DNA of 64,000 nt from Abelmoschus esculentus. Taxonomy: Eukaryota; Streptophyta; Magnoliopsida; Malvales; Malvaceae. Position numbers and translations under genes: made by a program. Where the stretch lies: NCBI GenBank assembly GCA_035048815.1, contig JAUCBN010000036.1, positions 4,784,001 through 4,848,000 on the forward strand. The letters are read 5' to 3'. Each line of letters starts with the position of its first letter. Positions within the stretch are counted from its first letter, which is position 1. The notes under the pieces are model-generated. The model saw nothing but the letters and a program-made list of their open reading frames with translations. It was not told the origin of the DNA and ran no database searches. Shown in pieces: positions 24,600 to 34,811 of this stretch.

Positions 24600-27347
24600 T
24601 TAACAGGAAGAAGAATCCACCATTGTGTTTACCACCTCCAACAAACCTTTTATCTCACTTTGTACTTGGGATTTAGTCTCGGACCACATAGTTTCATCTG
24701 CTGTCTCCAGCATCGATGCCAGCATCTCAAGCTTATGCTTGATGTGGTTAAGTTGTGAATTTCCTGGAGCCAGCGACTTGGTCATTCTGTTGGTTCCTTC
24801 CTTTGCTAGAGGAGAGGACTTTGGGGCACTTGGTATCTCCATGTGGTTTTGAGATGATGGATCCTGGTGAAGTTGAAGCCGGAAACTGACATTAGCAGAT
24901 CCAAAAGGATTGCAGTTTTGTGAATTGCTGAAGGCTTCTTCCGCGTAGGAGGTTCTCATGAAGACAACACGTGCACAGAAATCACTGTAGAATATATCTG
25001 TCTCCTCCATGTCCAAAGTTCCATACCTGCTATATATTCGGATAAGATCATCTTTTTTAGGCAATGGGGATCCGGGGCCAAATGTCAAGAAGAGGGCAGC
25101 AGGTAAATCATTTCCATCAGCTTCCTTATCGTCTTTCTTCAAAACTGCAGCTACGGCAGTTTGCTTAAGTTTAGGATTACATGGCTTTGGTTTCTGGGTT
25201 TTCTTCAGTGAGGCACAGGTAGCTTCCTCGGGTTTGGTTCGATCCATCTCTGTTCCTTTTTTCTTTCCATCTTTTTTCTTATGGGATTTATGTCCAGAGG
25301 GAATCTGACCAGCAGTAGATCCGTCATTTCCTGATGACACAGTGGGGAAGTCTGGAGACTTGTTCTTTTTATGTTGGAACTGATTATACACTTTGTAGTT
25401 AGATCCGTCGTGGTGAACTGAACTTCTGAATACAGATAAAAACTCCACAATAAATTTGAAAGATCTGATTTTCCTTTGGTATTGTGGACTAAGAGCCATG
25501 GACCGGACTGTAACTAGAACTTCATTTGCAGGAGTTTCAGCTTTTTCCAGATAACTAATCAGGTCAGGGTATCTATTAGATGCGAGAGAACTTGATTCAT
25601 TTGATGCTTCTTGCTCCGCGTGAATTTCTTCAGGGAGTTCATTCCTTTCACCGATGACAAGATTGCCAGTAGCTTTAGTCATTGTCTCTTCGAATCGGGT
25701 GTCATTGGAAACATCTATGGATTCATCTTCTATGTCCCAGTTCCTCAGCTTCCCGGTAGAACTTGTGTACGGCGGACACAAGTACTTGCTTTTCTTCCTT
25801 TGTCTCAAAAGAGAGTCATTCCTACCTATCCCAGGATCAACTTTCACTTTCCTTTTAGCTGAGACAGTATTCGTATCTTCTTCGCTCCGATTATCACCAC
25901 TATTATCCATTTCTTCCTTGGCTCCAATTACATCAGTTTCAGCATGAGATCCTGAAAGCTCAGTTCCCTTCCCCTTTCTTGGTATGAAACTCAAATTACT
26001 ACGATCATCACCATTAGCTTTATCGTTGCATTTAATCTTTTTCCTCTGAGACGAGGGTGCTCGTTCAGGGGACTTTGTTACCTTTTGAGCCTGAACACCT
26101 ATATCAGCTTTTAAGATTTCAGCAATGCTTTTCTGTTTCCTACTGTGTTGCATTGCATCCTCTGAAATCTCCAGATGCCCCGATAAAGTTCGACTGCTTA
26201 GGGCAAATTTTGGACCAGACGGAGAACAAATCCAATCTTCTTCTACTGGGCTTGTGATTGGGATTCCCACTGCCTCACAATAATCATTCATATCCACCAC
26301 AAGAGTTTTAACATTTTCTTCAATGTCTGGAATCAACTGTGGTTCATGGTACATTGACATTCGAGGGCGCCCTATTGATCGATTATAAGCTGAAAGCCAA
26401 CCCTTCAACACTGCCCATTCAAGCAAATTACACAATGAAATAGCCTGTGAAATTTGTTTCAATTTACCAAAAACATCTTTCGGCTCAAAGAGATCAATTG
26501 AAACCTTTTCAATTCCACCTTCAGGCACAAAAACTCCTTTCTTTATCCCGGCATTCGCTGCTAGAGGTCGGTTGAGTCCGACACATTTCTCCTTCGGAAT
26601 GCACAAGCAAGTCATCTTCGTCTCCACCAGTCTTTTGATTTCATCAACGGAAGCCTGTACAGCATTGACAAAGTTCTTGGAGCTACTCAACTTCGACATG
26701 TCCTCGAAGTTCTCTTCTAAAGGCTTCAACTGAGATGGATGGCACCATGCAAATGAGCCATCACCGAAGTACGCAACAAGGAGTCTTCCCTTCTGTCGAA
26801 GCTTCACCGCATAATCTGATGCATCAGTCGGATTATAAACCTGCCCCGGCCACCATGGATGACTCTTAATCTTACCCCATACAAAATGACCAACAGAAAA
26901 CTCACTGCCACTGCCATCGTCGTCGCCATCATCTATTTCATTCATTATCATACTACCACTATTGTCTTTCTCACCGAATTTCGCAGTTTTGTCATCGTTG
27001 CCGCCATTTGGCGATAAAATTTCAACACCAATTTCTTTACTCTGTTCAACGGCGCCTAAAAGAGTGCCAATCCCTTCACCATCACCACTTCTTCCATCAG
27101 AAACATCAATGTTCCCAACACTTTCTTTCATTTGTAACAAAGAAGAAATCCCATTCATTTCAGAATCCTCAAGTCCCCCACCATCTTCACCGATACAAGA
27201 ACCTTCCTTTCCATTTATTGAAACCCTAGAACCATTTTTCCATGGCTTATCGACCGCAAACCCAGCATCTTTAGAAGCTTCATTAGCTTCTTGATCTAAA
27301 GTCTTGTCCCCAGAAAGGGTTTTCGTTGGCTTTTCAACAGCTTCCAT
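24600..27347 (-). CDS. PWWP domain-containing protein (PDP type)
   Basis: One uninterrupted coding exon. The frame opens at 27380 (926 aa), but the second in-frame ATG at 27347 (MEAVEKPTK..., 915 aa) may be the start. An acidic, Gly/Asp-rich leader precedes a PWWP domain at about residues 161-225 (926-aa numbering). Its SHPWWPGQ signature (173-180) and LLVAYFGDGSFAWC form the aromatic methyl-lysine pocket region. A low-complexity basic/acidic middle follows (RKKIKCND, KKKDGKKKG). A conserved RRM-like segment AALFLTFGPGSPLP...ARVVFM lies at 761-838, then a C-terminal helical tail. Family knowledge: Arabidopsis PDP proteins bind chromatin, associate with MSI4/MSI5 and PRC2, and influence FLC/flowering. 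The protein is nuclear by inference. A 5' UTR intron is predicted (27571-27414). Single-exon coding is usual in this family. Confidence 0.9.
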   Translation of the reverse strand: MEAVEKPTKTLSGDKTLDQEANEASKDAGFAVDKPWKNGSRVSINGKEGSCIGEDGGGLEDSEMNGISSLLQMKESVGNIDVSDGRSGDGEGIGTLLGAVEQSKEIGVEILSPNGGNDDKTAKFGEKDNSGSMIMNEIDDGDDDGSGSEFSVGHFVWGKIKSHPWWPGQVYNPTDASDYAVKLRQKGRLLVAYFGDGSFAWCHPSQLKPLEENFEDMSKLSSSKNFVNAVQASVDEIKRLVETKMTCLCIPKEKCVGLNRPLAANAGIKKGVFVPEGGIEKVSIDLFEPKDVFGKLKQISQAISLCNLLEWAVLKGWLSAYNRSIGRPRMSMYHEPQLIPDIEENVKTLVVDMNDYCEAVGIPITSPVEEDWICSPSGPKFALSSRTLSGHLEISEDAMQHSRKQKSIAEILKADIGVQAQKVTKSPERAPSSQRKKIKCNDKANGDDRSNLSFIPRKGKGTELSGSHAETDVIGAKEEMDNSGDNRSEEDTNTVSAKRKVKVDPGIGRNDSLLRQRKKSKYLCPPYTSSTGKLRNWDIEDESIDVSNDTRFEETMTKATGNLVIGERNELPEEIHAEQEASNESSSLASNRYPDLISYLEKAETPANEVLVTVRSMALSPQYQRKIRSFKFIVEFLSVFRSSVHHDGSNYKVYNQFQHKKNKSPDFPTVSSGNDGSTAGQIPSGHKSHKKKDGKKKGTEMDRTKPEEATCASLKKTQKPKPCNPKLKQTAVAAVLKKDDKEADGNDLPAALFLTFGPGSPLPKKDDLIRIYSRYGTLDMEETDIFYSDFCARVVFMRTSYAEEAFSNSQNCNPFGSANVSFRLQLHQDPSSQNHMEIPSAPKSSPLAKEGTNRMTKSLAPGNSQLNHIKHKLEMLASMLETADETMWSETKSQVQSEIKGLLEVVNTMVDSSSC

Positions 27348-27413
27348 ATTTGTCACCCGGAAAATATTGAAACTTTCCAAGAAAATGAACCTAAAAAATT
27401 GGGAATTTTACAA

Positions 27414-27571
27414 CTGAAATATAGGAAAAAGAAAATAACAGAGTAACTTACAAGGAAAAAAAAATACCCATACTTGAAAAGAAAATCCCAAACAAATAGC
27501 AAATATATATTTCACTGAGAATAACTCAAAAAGATAATTCAAGAAATGAAAACATAAATAAAGAGAAGTAC
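27414..27571 (-). other. Predicted intron in the 5' UTR of the PWWP gene
   Basis: On the minus strand a donor (CTAAG|GTACTT, exon end 27572) and an acceptor (TATATTTCAG|TTGTAAAA, exon start 27413) fit GT-AG rules, and the intron is A/T-rich. Leader introns are common in plant chromatin genes. Based on splice-site appearance only. Confidence 0.5.
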
Positions 27572-27580
27572 CTTAGAATG

Positions 27581-27606
27581 AAGAAGAAGAAGAAGAAGAA
27601 GAAGAG
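27581..27606 (-). repeat. GAA/TTC trinucleotide microsatellite in the predicted 5' leader
   Basis: About eight GAA units on the plus strand, hence a (TTC)n tract in the transcript of the PWWP gene, just upstream of the predicted leader intron. Confidence 0.7.
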
Positions 27607-27730
27607 ATAGGGTTTTTCTTTTGATACTTTTGAGGATTGGGGATTTAAGACAAAAGAGTTCTTGAACTGAATTGTAAAGACGAAGGTCGTACAGTCGGGA
27701 AGTGGGGAGACCCTCTTTGTACTGATGCTT

Positions 27731-27740
27731 GACACGTGTC
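27731..27740 (-). promoter_or_regulatory. Palindromic ACGT element in the PWWP promoter
   Basis: GACACGTGTC is a perfect 10-bp palindrome with a CACGTG core, just upstream of the predicted leader exon. It matches the ABRE/G-box class bound by bZIP and bHLH factors. Function is inferred. Confidence 0.45.
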
Positions 27741-27799
27741 ATGATGTTTAAGATGAACTGGGCAAACCTATACTTCAACAAAATTAATTTTTGTAGCTA

Positions 27800-28850
27800 T
27801 TATGGAATTAAGCTTTGGGTCCACAAAAATATCTGATTAAATTTATTAATTAGATTATAAATTTTAGGTATATGATCTATTTTTTATTTTTGAATAATTT
27901 AAATTAAATATTTAGAAAATTGAATAATCAGGTTAGATGCAAATAATAATATTTTAATTTTTTAAAACCTCTTAAGTCTTGGATTTAAGAATTAAGATGT
28001 TTATTATGTGTGTAATATATATGGAATATAGTAGAGGTTTAGAGGACGTTAAATAACGTCATAAAATATATATTTTTTTAATTTTTTAAATCAAGTAATT
28101 TTTAGATATGGATATTTAAAAATTTAAATATTTATTTTTAAATTAAATACAGATCATTATATTAATGATTAGAAATTTTGAATATCTAAAATTTCAGATC
28201 AAATCATATCTGATATTAAAAAATAAATATTTCTAATTAAGCTACGAGTAATTAAATATTATTTACGGATCCCCATTGCTTTTAATTAATCCTCATATAA
28301 ATTATTTATAGATCTTCATTATAAATATTATCAGTAAACGAGTTGAGTCTATATATAAATGTGACATGTGGAAGAAAAAATTATTATCTCGATTTAAATT
28401 GTAATCGAATTTTTCTACCAAATCACTAAATTAATGGTGTTTAACGGATATCTTAATAAATTTTTACTATTATTTTTAATTAATGTTTTGAAGATTAATT
28501 TTTAACCGGGGAATTTAAAGATTTTGGAAATTTTCAGGTTGTCTATTCTCCATGTTCTAAACTTTTATTCTTATAATTTTTCAGTTTTGTTCCATCCTTT
28601 TGGTTTTAGTTTATCACTTGGAATCTTTTTTTTTAAGAATTCGATCATGAATCATCCAATTCGGAAGAATAATGAAGAAAAAAAAAATAAGAATTTGATA
28701 TAATAAATGAAATGAATAATGTTATTAATATTTGATTATGAAATTATTTTTTATTGAAATATTACTTTAATATAATAAATAAAAAATATTTTTTATTTTG
28801 AAGTATTTATTATTTGTACCAATGTTTTAAAATGTCTTAAATGTCTTAAA
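27800..28850. other. AT-rich intergenic DNA between the PWWP and RPL12 genes
   Basis: No gene is seen. Text is simple A/T-rich with poorly preserved internal repeats (TTTTAAATCAAG, ATTTTTAGATATG). Confidence 0.4.
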
Positions 28851-29073
28851 GTCAAATGTTCTACGCACAATCTCATCAACAAATCATAACCAAAAACACA
28901 TAATTTAAACACCCAAAGGCCACATTTTGAGGGAAATCAAGCAACGAAAAGGTATAAAAACGGCAAGGGGTGAAACCATGAAAAAGAAATAGATAAGTCA
29001 AAATACAACAAAGTTTCTTTTCTACTGTACTGGAAATGAATCGGTATAAAAATCAAACCTTGACGAGGCAGTT

Positions 29074-29634
29074 CTAAGCAATGGAAACTTTGGCTCCGGC
29101 TGCTTCAAGTTGTTTCTTGGCTTCATCCGCTTCCTCTTTAGAAACGCCTTCTTTGAACTTCTTGGGTAAACCTTCGATCAACTCTTTCGCTTCTTTCAAA
29201 GCCAAACTTGTCAGCCCTCTAACGGCTTTAATCACAGCAATTCTGGCATTGCTAGGGACCTCATCGATCACAACATCGAACTCCGTTTTCTCTTCCACAG
29301 CAGCGGCAATGGCGTCCGAAGCACCGAGGACGGCAGCCGGCGCGGCTGCAGGTGCGAAAGCGGCGGCGGAGACGCCGAGTTTCTCTTGAAGGTAGTCGAC
29401 GAGGGTCCTGGCTTCCTCTAGGATTAAGTTGGAGATTTCGCTGCCGAGTTTTTCGATTTTTTCGGGCGCTGCAGTGGCATTGAGAGGACGGAGGGCGGTG
29501 CTACGGTGGGTGAGGGTAGAATGGGCGGGCGAACGGAGAGGGAACTGGAGAGATGGGGTTTTGAAAAGGAGAGAATGCGTAGGATTAGAGGTAGTGAGTG
29601 ATGGGAAACGGAGGGAGAGAGTTGAAGAAGCCAT
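29074..29634 (-). CDS. RPL12: Plastid 50S ribosomal protein L12 (bL12c), nuclear-encoded
   Basis: Intronless, 186 residues. Residues 1 to about 55 are Ser/Thr/Pro/Leu-rich with no acidic residues, a chloroplast transit peptide. The mature part has the L7/L12 N-terminal dimerisation helices (EKIEKLGSEISNLILEEART), a flexible Ala/Pro hinge (AAAFAPAAAPAAVLGA) and the conserved C-terminal domain with EKTEFDVVIDEVPSNARIAV, IKAVRGLTSLALKEAKELIE and EAKKQLEAAGAKVSIA. Role: dimers on the ribosomal stalk in the chloroplast stroma that recruit and stimulate elongation factors. The length is typical of plant L12c. The ATG at 29634 follows a leader of about 60 nt. No anomaly is seen. The neighbouring gene on the same strand also makes a plastid protein, which is probably chance. 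Confidence 0.97.
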   Translation of the reverse strand: MASSTLSLRFPSLTTSNPTHSLLFKTPSLQFPLRSPAHSTLTHRSTALRPLNATAAPEKIEKLGSEISNLILEEARTLVDYLQEKLGVSAAAFAPAAAPAAVLGASDAIAAAVEEKTEFDVVIDEVPSNARIAVIKAVRGLTSLALKEAKELIEGLPKKFKEGVSKEEADEAKKQLEAAGAKVSIA

Positions 29635-29713
29635 TGTTTCTTCTCTGTTTACAGCGAGGAGAGGATTAGGATAAGGAAATGACAGGGGAAATAGGGAGAG
29701 GGACTCTGCTGTG

Positions 29714-29720
29714 CTATATA
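29714..29720 (-). promoter_or_regulatory. Probable TATA box of RPL12
   Basis: TATATAG on the minus strand lies about 80 bp upstream of the ATG, in a pyrimidine-rich promoter region (CCCTCTCCCTATTTCCCC follows it). Confidence 0.55.
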
Positions 29721-29779
29721 GACAAACTGCACCCTTTTTTTTACAGAATAGACAAACTAACTTTTGGAATTAGGGTGTA

Positions 29780-30130
29780 AAAACAGTTAATTAGATGAGA
29801 TTTAGGTGAAGTTGAATTAAATTGGATTAAATTAGATATAATTTATTTTAAGTTGATTTAATATTTTGATTTTATTTGGATTAAGTATGGGTTAATTTAG
29901 GTTGATTCATTTTAGATCGTAATTATTTTGAGTCGAGTTAAACGGTTTGGATCTAAATCAGTTAATTCATGTTTGGTTAAATTTTAAATTAATTTAATTT
30001 TAAGTCGAGTTTATTTTAGGTTAGGTAGTTTCAACTCTGTTCTATTTTAGATCAAGTTAATTTATGTTTTAATTCTGTATTAAATTTGAGTTTGGCATAA
30101 TTAGTCTATATACTTTGGGTTAGGTTTTAT
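29780..30130. repeat. Degenerate GGTTAAW/GGTTGA-type repeat tract
   Basis: Many short units such as GAATTAAATTGGATTAAATT and TTTAGGTTGATTCATTTTAG recur in one orientation. It looks like a decayed transposon arm of the common plant 'GGTTGGGTTAA' type. No coding content. Confidence 0.4.
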
Positions 30131-30553
30131 TGCGGGTGAATTCTTTCACGAATACAAATTACATTAAAAATAAAAGTTAAGTATTAGAATGAACAAATAT
30201 TATTATGCCATATTATTCGTATCTAAAATACATAATAAACTATAAAAAATTAATTAAAAAGGGTTAATTTTGGATGCAATCTTCATCTTCTGATTACATC
30301 AATCAAGACAAAATCTCTTCTAGAATAATGATTTTTTTTTCACATTCCTCTTCTAAAAAGTCCATCAACAAGCATGTGTTTGAAGTATGAAAAGGGTACA
30401 TCTCATTTTTCAGATTCCATTTTTTTCTCAGGAATGATGCAAAGAAATCAAGCTTTACATTCATTTGATTGAGTTCTAAAGTTTGTTTTTGTATGATTAT
30501 ACAGAGTAACCTTTTTCTTGAAAATAAGAATAAGAATTGATACAGATTGTTTA

Positions 30554-32575
30554 TTATGCAGCCTTGGGCTTTGGCTTCAGTTGTTTGGCTCTCGAGTAGA
30601 AGAAGACTCCTGTAAGAGCCAGTGTGGTGCCTGCAGGCAGAGCAGCAGGTAAAAGTTACAACACAAATAGACTAGGAATCCTGTATTGGTTGGTATTTTG
30701 TAATTTACTGTTACTGCACTGTAATAAAATTGATGATCAAGTTCATGTACCAAGGGAGTTAATGGGTGAAACAGGCGTCTGGAAGAAGATAACTGATGAA
30801 ATGATGACCACAACTCTCTTCACACAGTTCCCTACTGAATGTGTCACCGGGGACACCATTTGAAGGATCATGTAGGACACCTGCCATGCACAAGACCCTC
30901 TCAAGATAAAAAGCACGGCATACATACGACTATGATACGATGATGCGATACGAGTCCGTCCGAAATTTGACATTGAATCTTGAATGTGAATGACATAGAA
31001 GAAGAGGGTTACCTGTTGATAACAGTGGAAACAGAATCCAGCCATAAGAGATCTCATGCATAGCTCTCTAATATTCAAACCTTGGTTTGCCTTAATCCAA
31101 GCAGAGGAAGAAACAGCATCATGTTAGTGGCATAACAAGCTCTAGTTTCTTTAAGAAACATCAACATAAGCTGTTTTTTTAATGTTCTAACATAATTACT
31201 TACAGCAGATTGCAGATATGAAGGACTGAACTTGACACCTTCCAATAAAATGGCAGCAGGAACCAATAGAATAAACGAAATTATGGTTATTATGGAGAAA
31301 AGATTGATATTGTCCAGCGTCTCCTGTTTATAAAAAATACATGCTACCATCAGTTCCGCATCTATTTTATTCGAATTCAGATACGCGTTTCACAAGGATA
31401 CGTAGATCGTATTCCGTCACACATATCCTAAACTTTAACACTAATATCTTAAACAAAATAGTTAATCTGAGTTATGTTTTTTACCTCATTTCTAACCATG
31501 AACTTTTTGCTAAGCACATTACGCGACTGGTTAGTCACATTGGAAGCCATTGCAGTGCAGAAGCCAATCCAATTAAAAGATGCCTCTGTGAATGATGCTA
31601 ATGCCACTCCACCTACAAGTGGTACAAGGGAGGAGACTATCCAAAACGTTGGCCACTGCAGAAGAATGAAATTGTTGACAACTGAATCAAACATAAAACA
31701 GACAAGAATTGGAATCTGAGCAAAGTCTTGGTTTTACCTCTCCCAGAATTAGAACAGAGAACAGGACAGTGAAAAAGGGTTCCATTGCTTTAATGGTGTG
31801 TGTGAAGGAGACATTAACTTTCCCAATACTAACATTGGTCAAAAGGTTGCCAAGAGTGTGAACTACAGCCAATGGAATGATCACTGCAAGCTGAAAATTG
31901 CTTTGTGCAACACTTTATTTCAGATTTGAAACAGATTGTGTGATTGGAATGTATGAAAAAAGTACCTGAGAACGAGTAAGCTTGGGTCGATGGTACAGAT
32001 TTGTAGCCCACATTGTAAGGATTATCAAAGTTCCACACCCGAATTGGAAGGCTGTAACCGTTGCTGGAAATGCATACACCTTTAAAACCTTTCAAAACAA
32101 GCACAATGTATGTAAATTCTACTACTTTTTAAGCATCAAAAAGATTTATACACACAAATTCAAGATCTACTTGAGATGAAACTGGATTTAGAACCTGCTT
32201 GTTGAAAATGTTGAAGTAGATATTCAAAAGATACCAGATTGCAAACATGGCTCCAAGTTGCAGGCTGGTACCTAAACTGCTTGAGCCTTTTGCCTCACCC
32301 ATGTTTTCTGGAACCTGTTGAGCTCTGACCCTGAAACTATCATGTCTCCCTTTTGAAACAAGCAATGACTCGGAGATTCGAGGAGTATTGAAGGGGGGAC
32401 AACAAGAAAGTAAAGAAGCTTTTTGGAATGCAAGTCCATTGATGGAACTGAGGTGTAATGGCTTCAAACAAGACAAGTTGGGAACTGGATTACATCTGAG
32501 GTTTGAGTTCTTATTTAAAGGCCTGAACAATGGAGTTAAAGGAGAAAGAGTGAGTGCAGTGGTCTGCATCTTCAA
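30554..32575 (-). CDS. Plastid phosphoenolpyruvate/phosphate translocator (PPT)
   Basis: Eight exons: 32575-32195, 32088-31966, 31890-31738, 31655-31485, 31323-31204, 31090-31013, 30880-30751 and 30630-30554. They total 1233 nt and encode 410 residues, matching plant PPTs. A Ser/Leu/Pro-rich transit peptide covers about residues 1-90. Then comes the DMT/TPT translocator fold: WYLLNIYFNIFNKQVLKVY, HTLGNLLTNVSIGKVNVSF, THTIKAMEPFF, VALASFTEASFNWIGF, ASNVTNQSRNVLSKKFMV, YQQVSYMILQMVSPVTHSVG and NCVKRVVVIISSVIFFQTPV. It ends SRAKQLKPKPKAA. Family knowledge: exchanges cytosolic PEP for phosphate across the plastid inner envelope, feeding the shikimate pathway and fatty-acid synthesis. PPT rather than TPT or GPT is chosen from the EASFNW and KPKPK text. 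PPT1/CUE1 versus PPT2 is not resolved. The start could be 32575 or 32569. Confidence 0.93.
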
Positions 32576-32599
32576 GGTTGCAAATGGGAAAGCAAGGTC

Positions 32600-32930
32600 A
32601 TGGTTTTAGTGGGGGATTTTAAGCTTTGCATAATCGACAAAGGCATTTAATATTGCAGCTGGCAGGTAGCTTAGTTCACATTGCATAGTTAGATTACTGA
32701 AATACTGTTGACAACAGTTCTGGTTTGAAGCTGAAACATGAAAACCGATCAGTTTCAGAATCTTCCACCACAAATTAAAGCAGAGGTTCACGATTAATGT
32801 TTGATTGCTGATGTTAAATATGGGATAATGTGAGATTATAGACCAAAACAACAGGTTTCTTTTGGTGGGGTTGCTTAGCTGTTGGTGGAAAATTCATGGA
32901 TAGTATGAATTCCAAAGCATGTGTACCTAA
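32600..32930 (-). promoter_or_regulatory. Upstream region of the PPT gene
   Basis: Balanced composition without a real ORF, directly upstream of the PPT start. It likely contains the promoter and leader. No clear TATA element could be assigned. Confidence 0.35.
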
Positions 32931-33099
32931 GCTGCTTTGACAAAGATGTGGCAATGGCGGTTTCTTCCTGGGAAGGGAAATCTAAACATGGACCTCTTAT
33001 TTTTTGCCAACAAAATTTATCCGCTGAAATCCTTTGCCATGATATTTTCAACGTGTCTGAGAAGTGAGAACCCCATCAAAGATTCTATAGTATACAAAT

Positions 33100-34120
33100 T
33101 AAATGTCATTATTGAAGGGGTAAAGTACAAAAGTAGTTATTATACTATGAAACAATTATGTTTTCATCGCTAACCTTTCAAATGTTACAAAATAGTCCTT
33201 AAATTAATCGAATTGTTACATTATTTTATAACATCCACCTATCATTCGTAATTGTTTGATAAATTTAATAATCATTTTGTAAGTTTTAAAAGATCAATGT
33301 TATTTTTGTATAGTTTAGCGATTGTTGGTGCACTTTTTTTTTTGGATTATGAGTGTGCAGTACATAGAATTTAAGGTCTATTATTAGAATTTAGAGTTTA
33401 GAGTTTACGATTTAGGTTTTAGGGTGTTAGAGCCAGAGATATAAGTTATAGATTTTATAGCATAAATATGAATGGTTGTATAATTTTTTTACACATCTTT
33501 TATATGAAAATATAATTCTCTCTCTATATATAGATAAATATAAATAAAATACTAGATTTGATCCACAAAGTCTACATCAAAAGAATCTATAATATCCTCT
33601 GCCTGGTCTAATAGAAAATTGGTTCAAAGATATTACCTAAAATACATCATAAGTGAACTTAAAAATCTTGACCTTTAGTCATTTTAAAGGATCGTATGTG
33701 TCAAATTACATTTCATTTGGACTTCGATTGCTAAATTAATTTAAACATACAAAATCTAGGGGCCTTTTTGCAAATACCATAATCTAAGTGCCCTTCTAGC
33801 AAACTAAAGTACAATACATACAATTCATATTAATAAAATTATACATACCAATTTCCAGAATAATCTAAGATCTCTAGTTTATTCCATTTGACCCTTTTTA
33901 ACATTTAGGGACTAAACTGTAAAAAATTTAAATTATTGGTCCATAAACTGATTTCTTCCCGTATCCATGAAATTAATCAAATCATAAACATTTTTATTAC
34001 TTATCATGCATATCTCAGATGTCATTAACAAGCTTAATTTAGTTTAAGACCACTTAGAGGCTAAACTGTAATCGTTATTAACTAATTAAAAAAAAACAGC
34101 ACGGAAGTTAAACTATATAT
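33100..34120. other. Intergenic DNA with worn dispersed repeats
   Basis: At 33110-33320 is a 'GGGGTAAAGTACAAAAGTAG' block related to others in the window. At 33360-33430 is TTTAGAGTTTAGAGTTTACG, degenerate TTTAGGG-like text. The remainder is unremarkable and has no gene. Confidence 0.4.
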
Positions 34121-34130
34121 CAAAAATACA

Positions 34131-34240
34131 AGGGCTATAGCTCATTTGGTAGAGCACCTCGTTTACACGCGCGCCAATGTTTTTCAAGGAAGTCTATCAT
34201 GCAATCAAAGAACCCAATTTATGAGACCTAAAACCATACA
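34131..34240 (+). pseudogene. trnV-UAC: Nuclear copy of plastid trnV-UAC (5' exon plus intron start)
   Basis: AGGGCTATAGCTCATTTGGT through AGAGCACCTCGTTTACAC (34131-34168) is the 5' half of chloroplast tRNA-Val(UAC), ending just after the UAC anticodon. It runs straight into GCGCGCCAATGTTTTTCAAG, the start of the group II intron (normally GTGYG), as in the plastid gene. One base is lost in the D-loop and the intron's 5' G-T has changed. The 3' exon is absent, so it cannot make a tRNA. This is a NUPT (plastid DNA moved to the nucleus). The right end is approximate. The identification is from memory of the plastid gene. Confidence 0.7.
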
Positions 34241-34259
34241 TATTTGTTCTCGAATCCGT

Positions 34260-34565
34260 AATTTCAAAAAATAACAATTGTTCCTTTAATCACTTGGGTT
34301 AGAGAACTCGTGCAACTTCCAACCGTTCCTTCTTCCTTGCTGATTGTTAGTTCCTTTGATTTAATCACAAGTTCATCCACCTCTACTTTCTCTTCACCAG
34401 GTCTTTGGAGAAGATCAGACAATGATAAATGGTTCTGGGTTTATTTCCACAACTGAAGTATCCGTTTTCTCTTCTCCATGAGCAATCTCCTTAGCTTCTC
34501 CAGGTTGCTTCAGGTTTCTCCATGGCTTCTTCTGGAACCTGTTTATTAAAATTTACAGTAGTGTC
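34260..34565 (-). pseudogene. Broken Glu-rich coding relic, two frameshifts
   Basis: Read on the minus strand from about 34560, after an acceptor-like TTAATAAACAG, the text is VPEEAMEKPEAT. A frame change gives GEAKEIAHGEEKTDTSVVEI and NPEPFII, and a second change gives SDLLQRPGEEKVEVDELVIK then SKELTISKEEGTV. Codon-like, purine-rich, acidic sequence across three frames in the middle of AT-rich DNA points to a decayed exon of an acidic protein, not chance. The parent gene is not recognised. It lies directly beside the plastid trnV fragment. Confidence 0.5.
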
Positions 34566-34811
34566 ATATGTCTAAACTTGAAGCCTTATATAAAATGAGC
34601 CTCCCAACATTCTCTTATGATGTTTTTTCCTGAAGTATCAAAGGTAGGTTTGTGTCTGACACTGATATAGTCTTTTGGAAGTTTTAAATGAATTTTTCAC
34701 TTGTTCTTGAGTCTTTACAGTTTCATCTTCTGTGCAACATTGTTATTGGCAGCTGTTTCTAGGATTAAATTTCAATGTCATAAGATGGAAGAGAAGGACA
34801 AGAGGACCAAA

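Noticed and set aside
27348..27380. Extra 11 N-terminal residues of the PWWP protein (MESFNIFRVTN)
   Set aside because: Kept as an alternative only. The second ATG gives an acidic start more like a normal N-terminus, but neither can be proved from sequence.
34131..34168. Functional tRNA gene
   Set aside because: Only the 5' half up to the anticodon is present, followed by group II intron text. The 3' half is missing.
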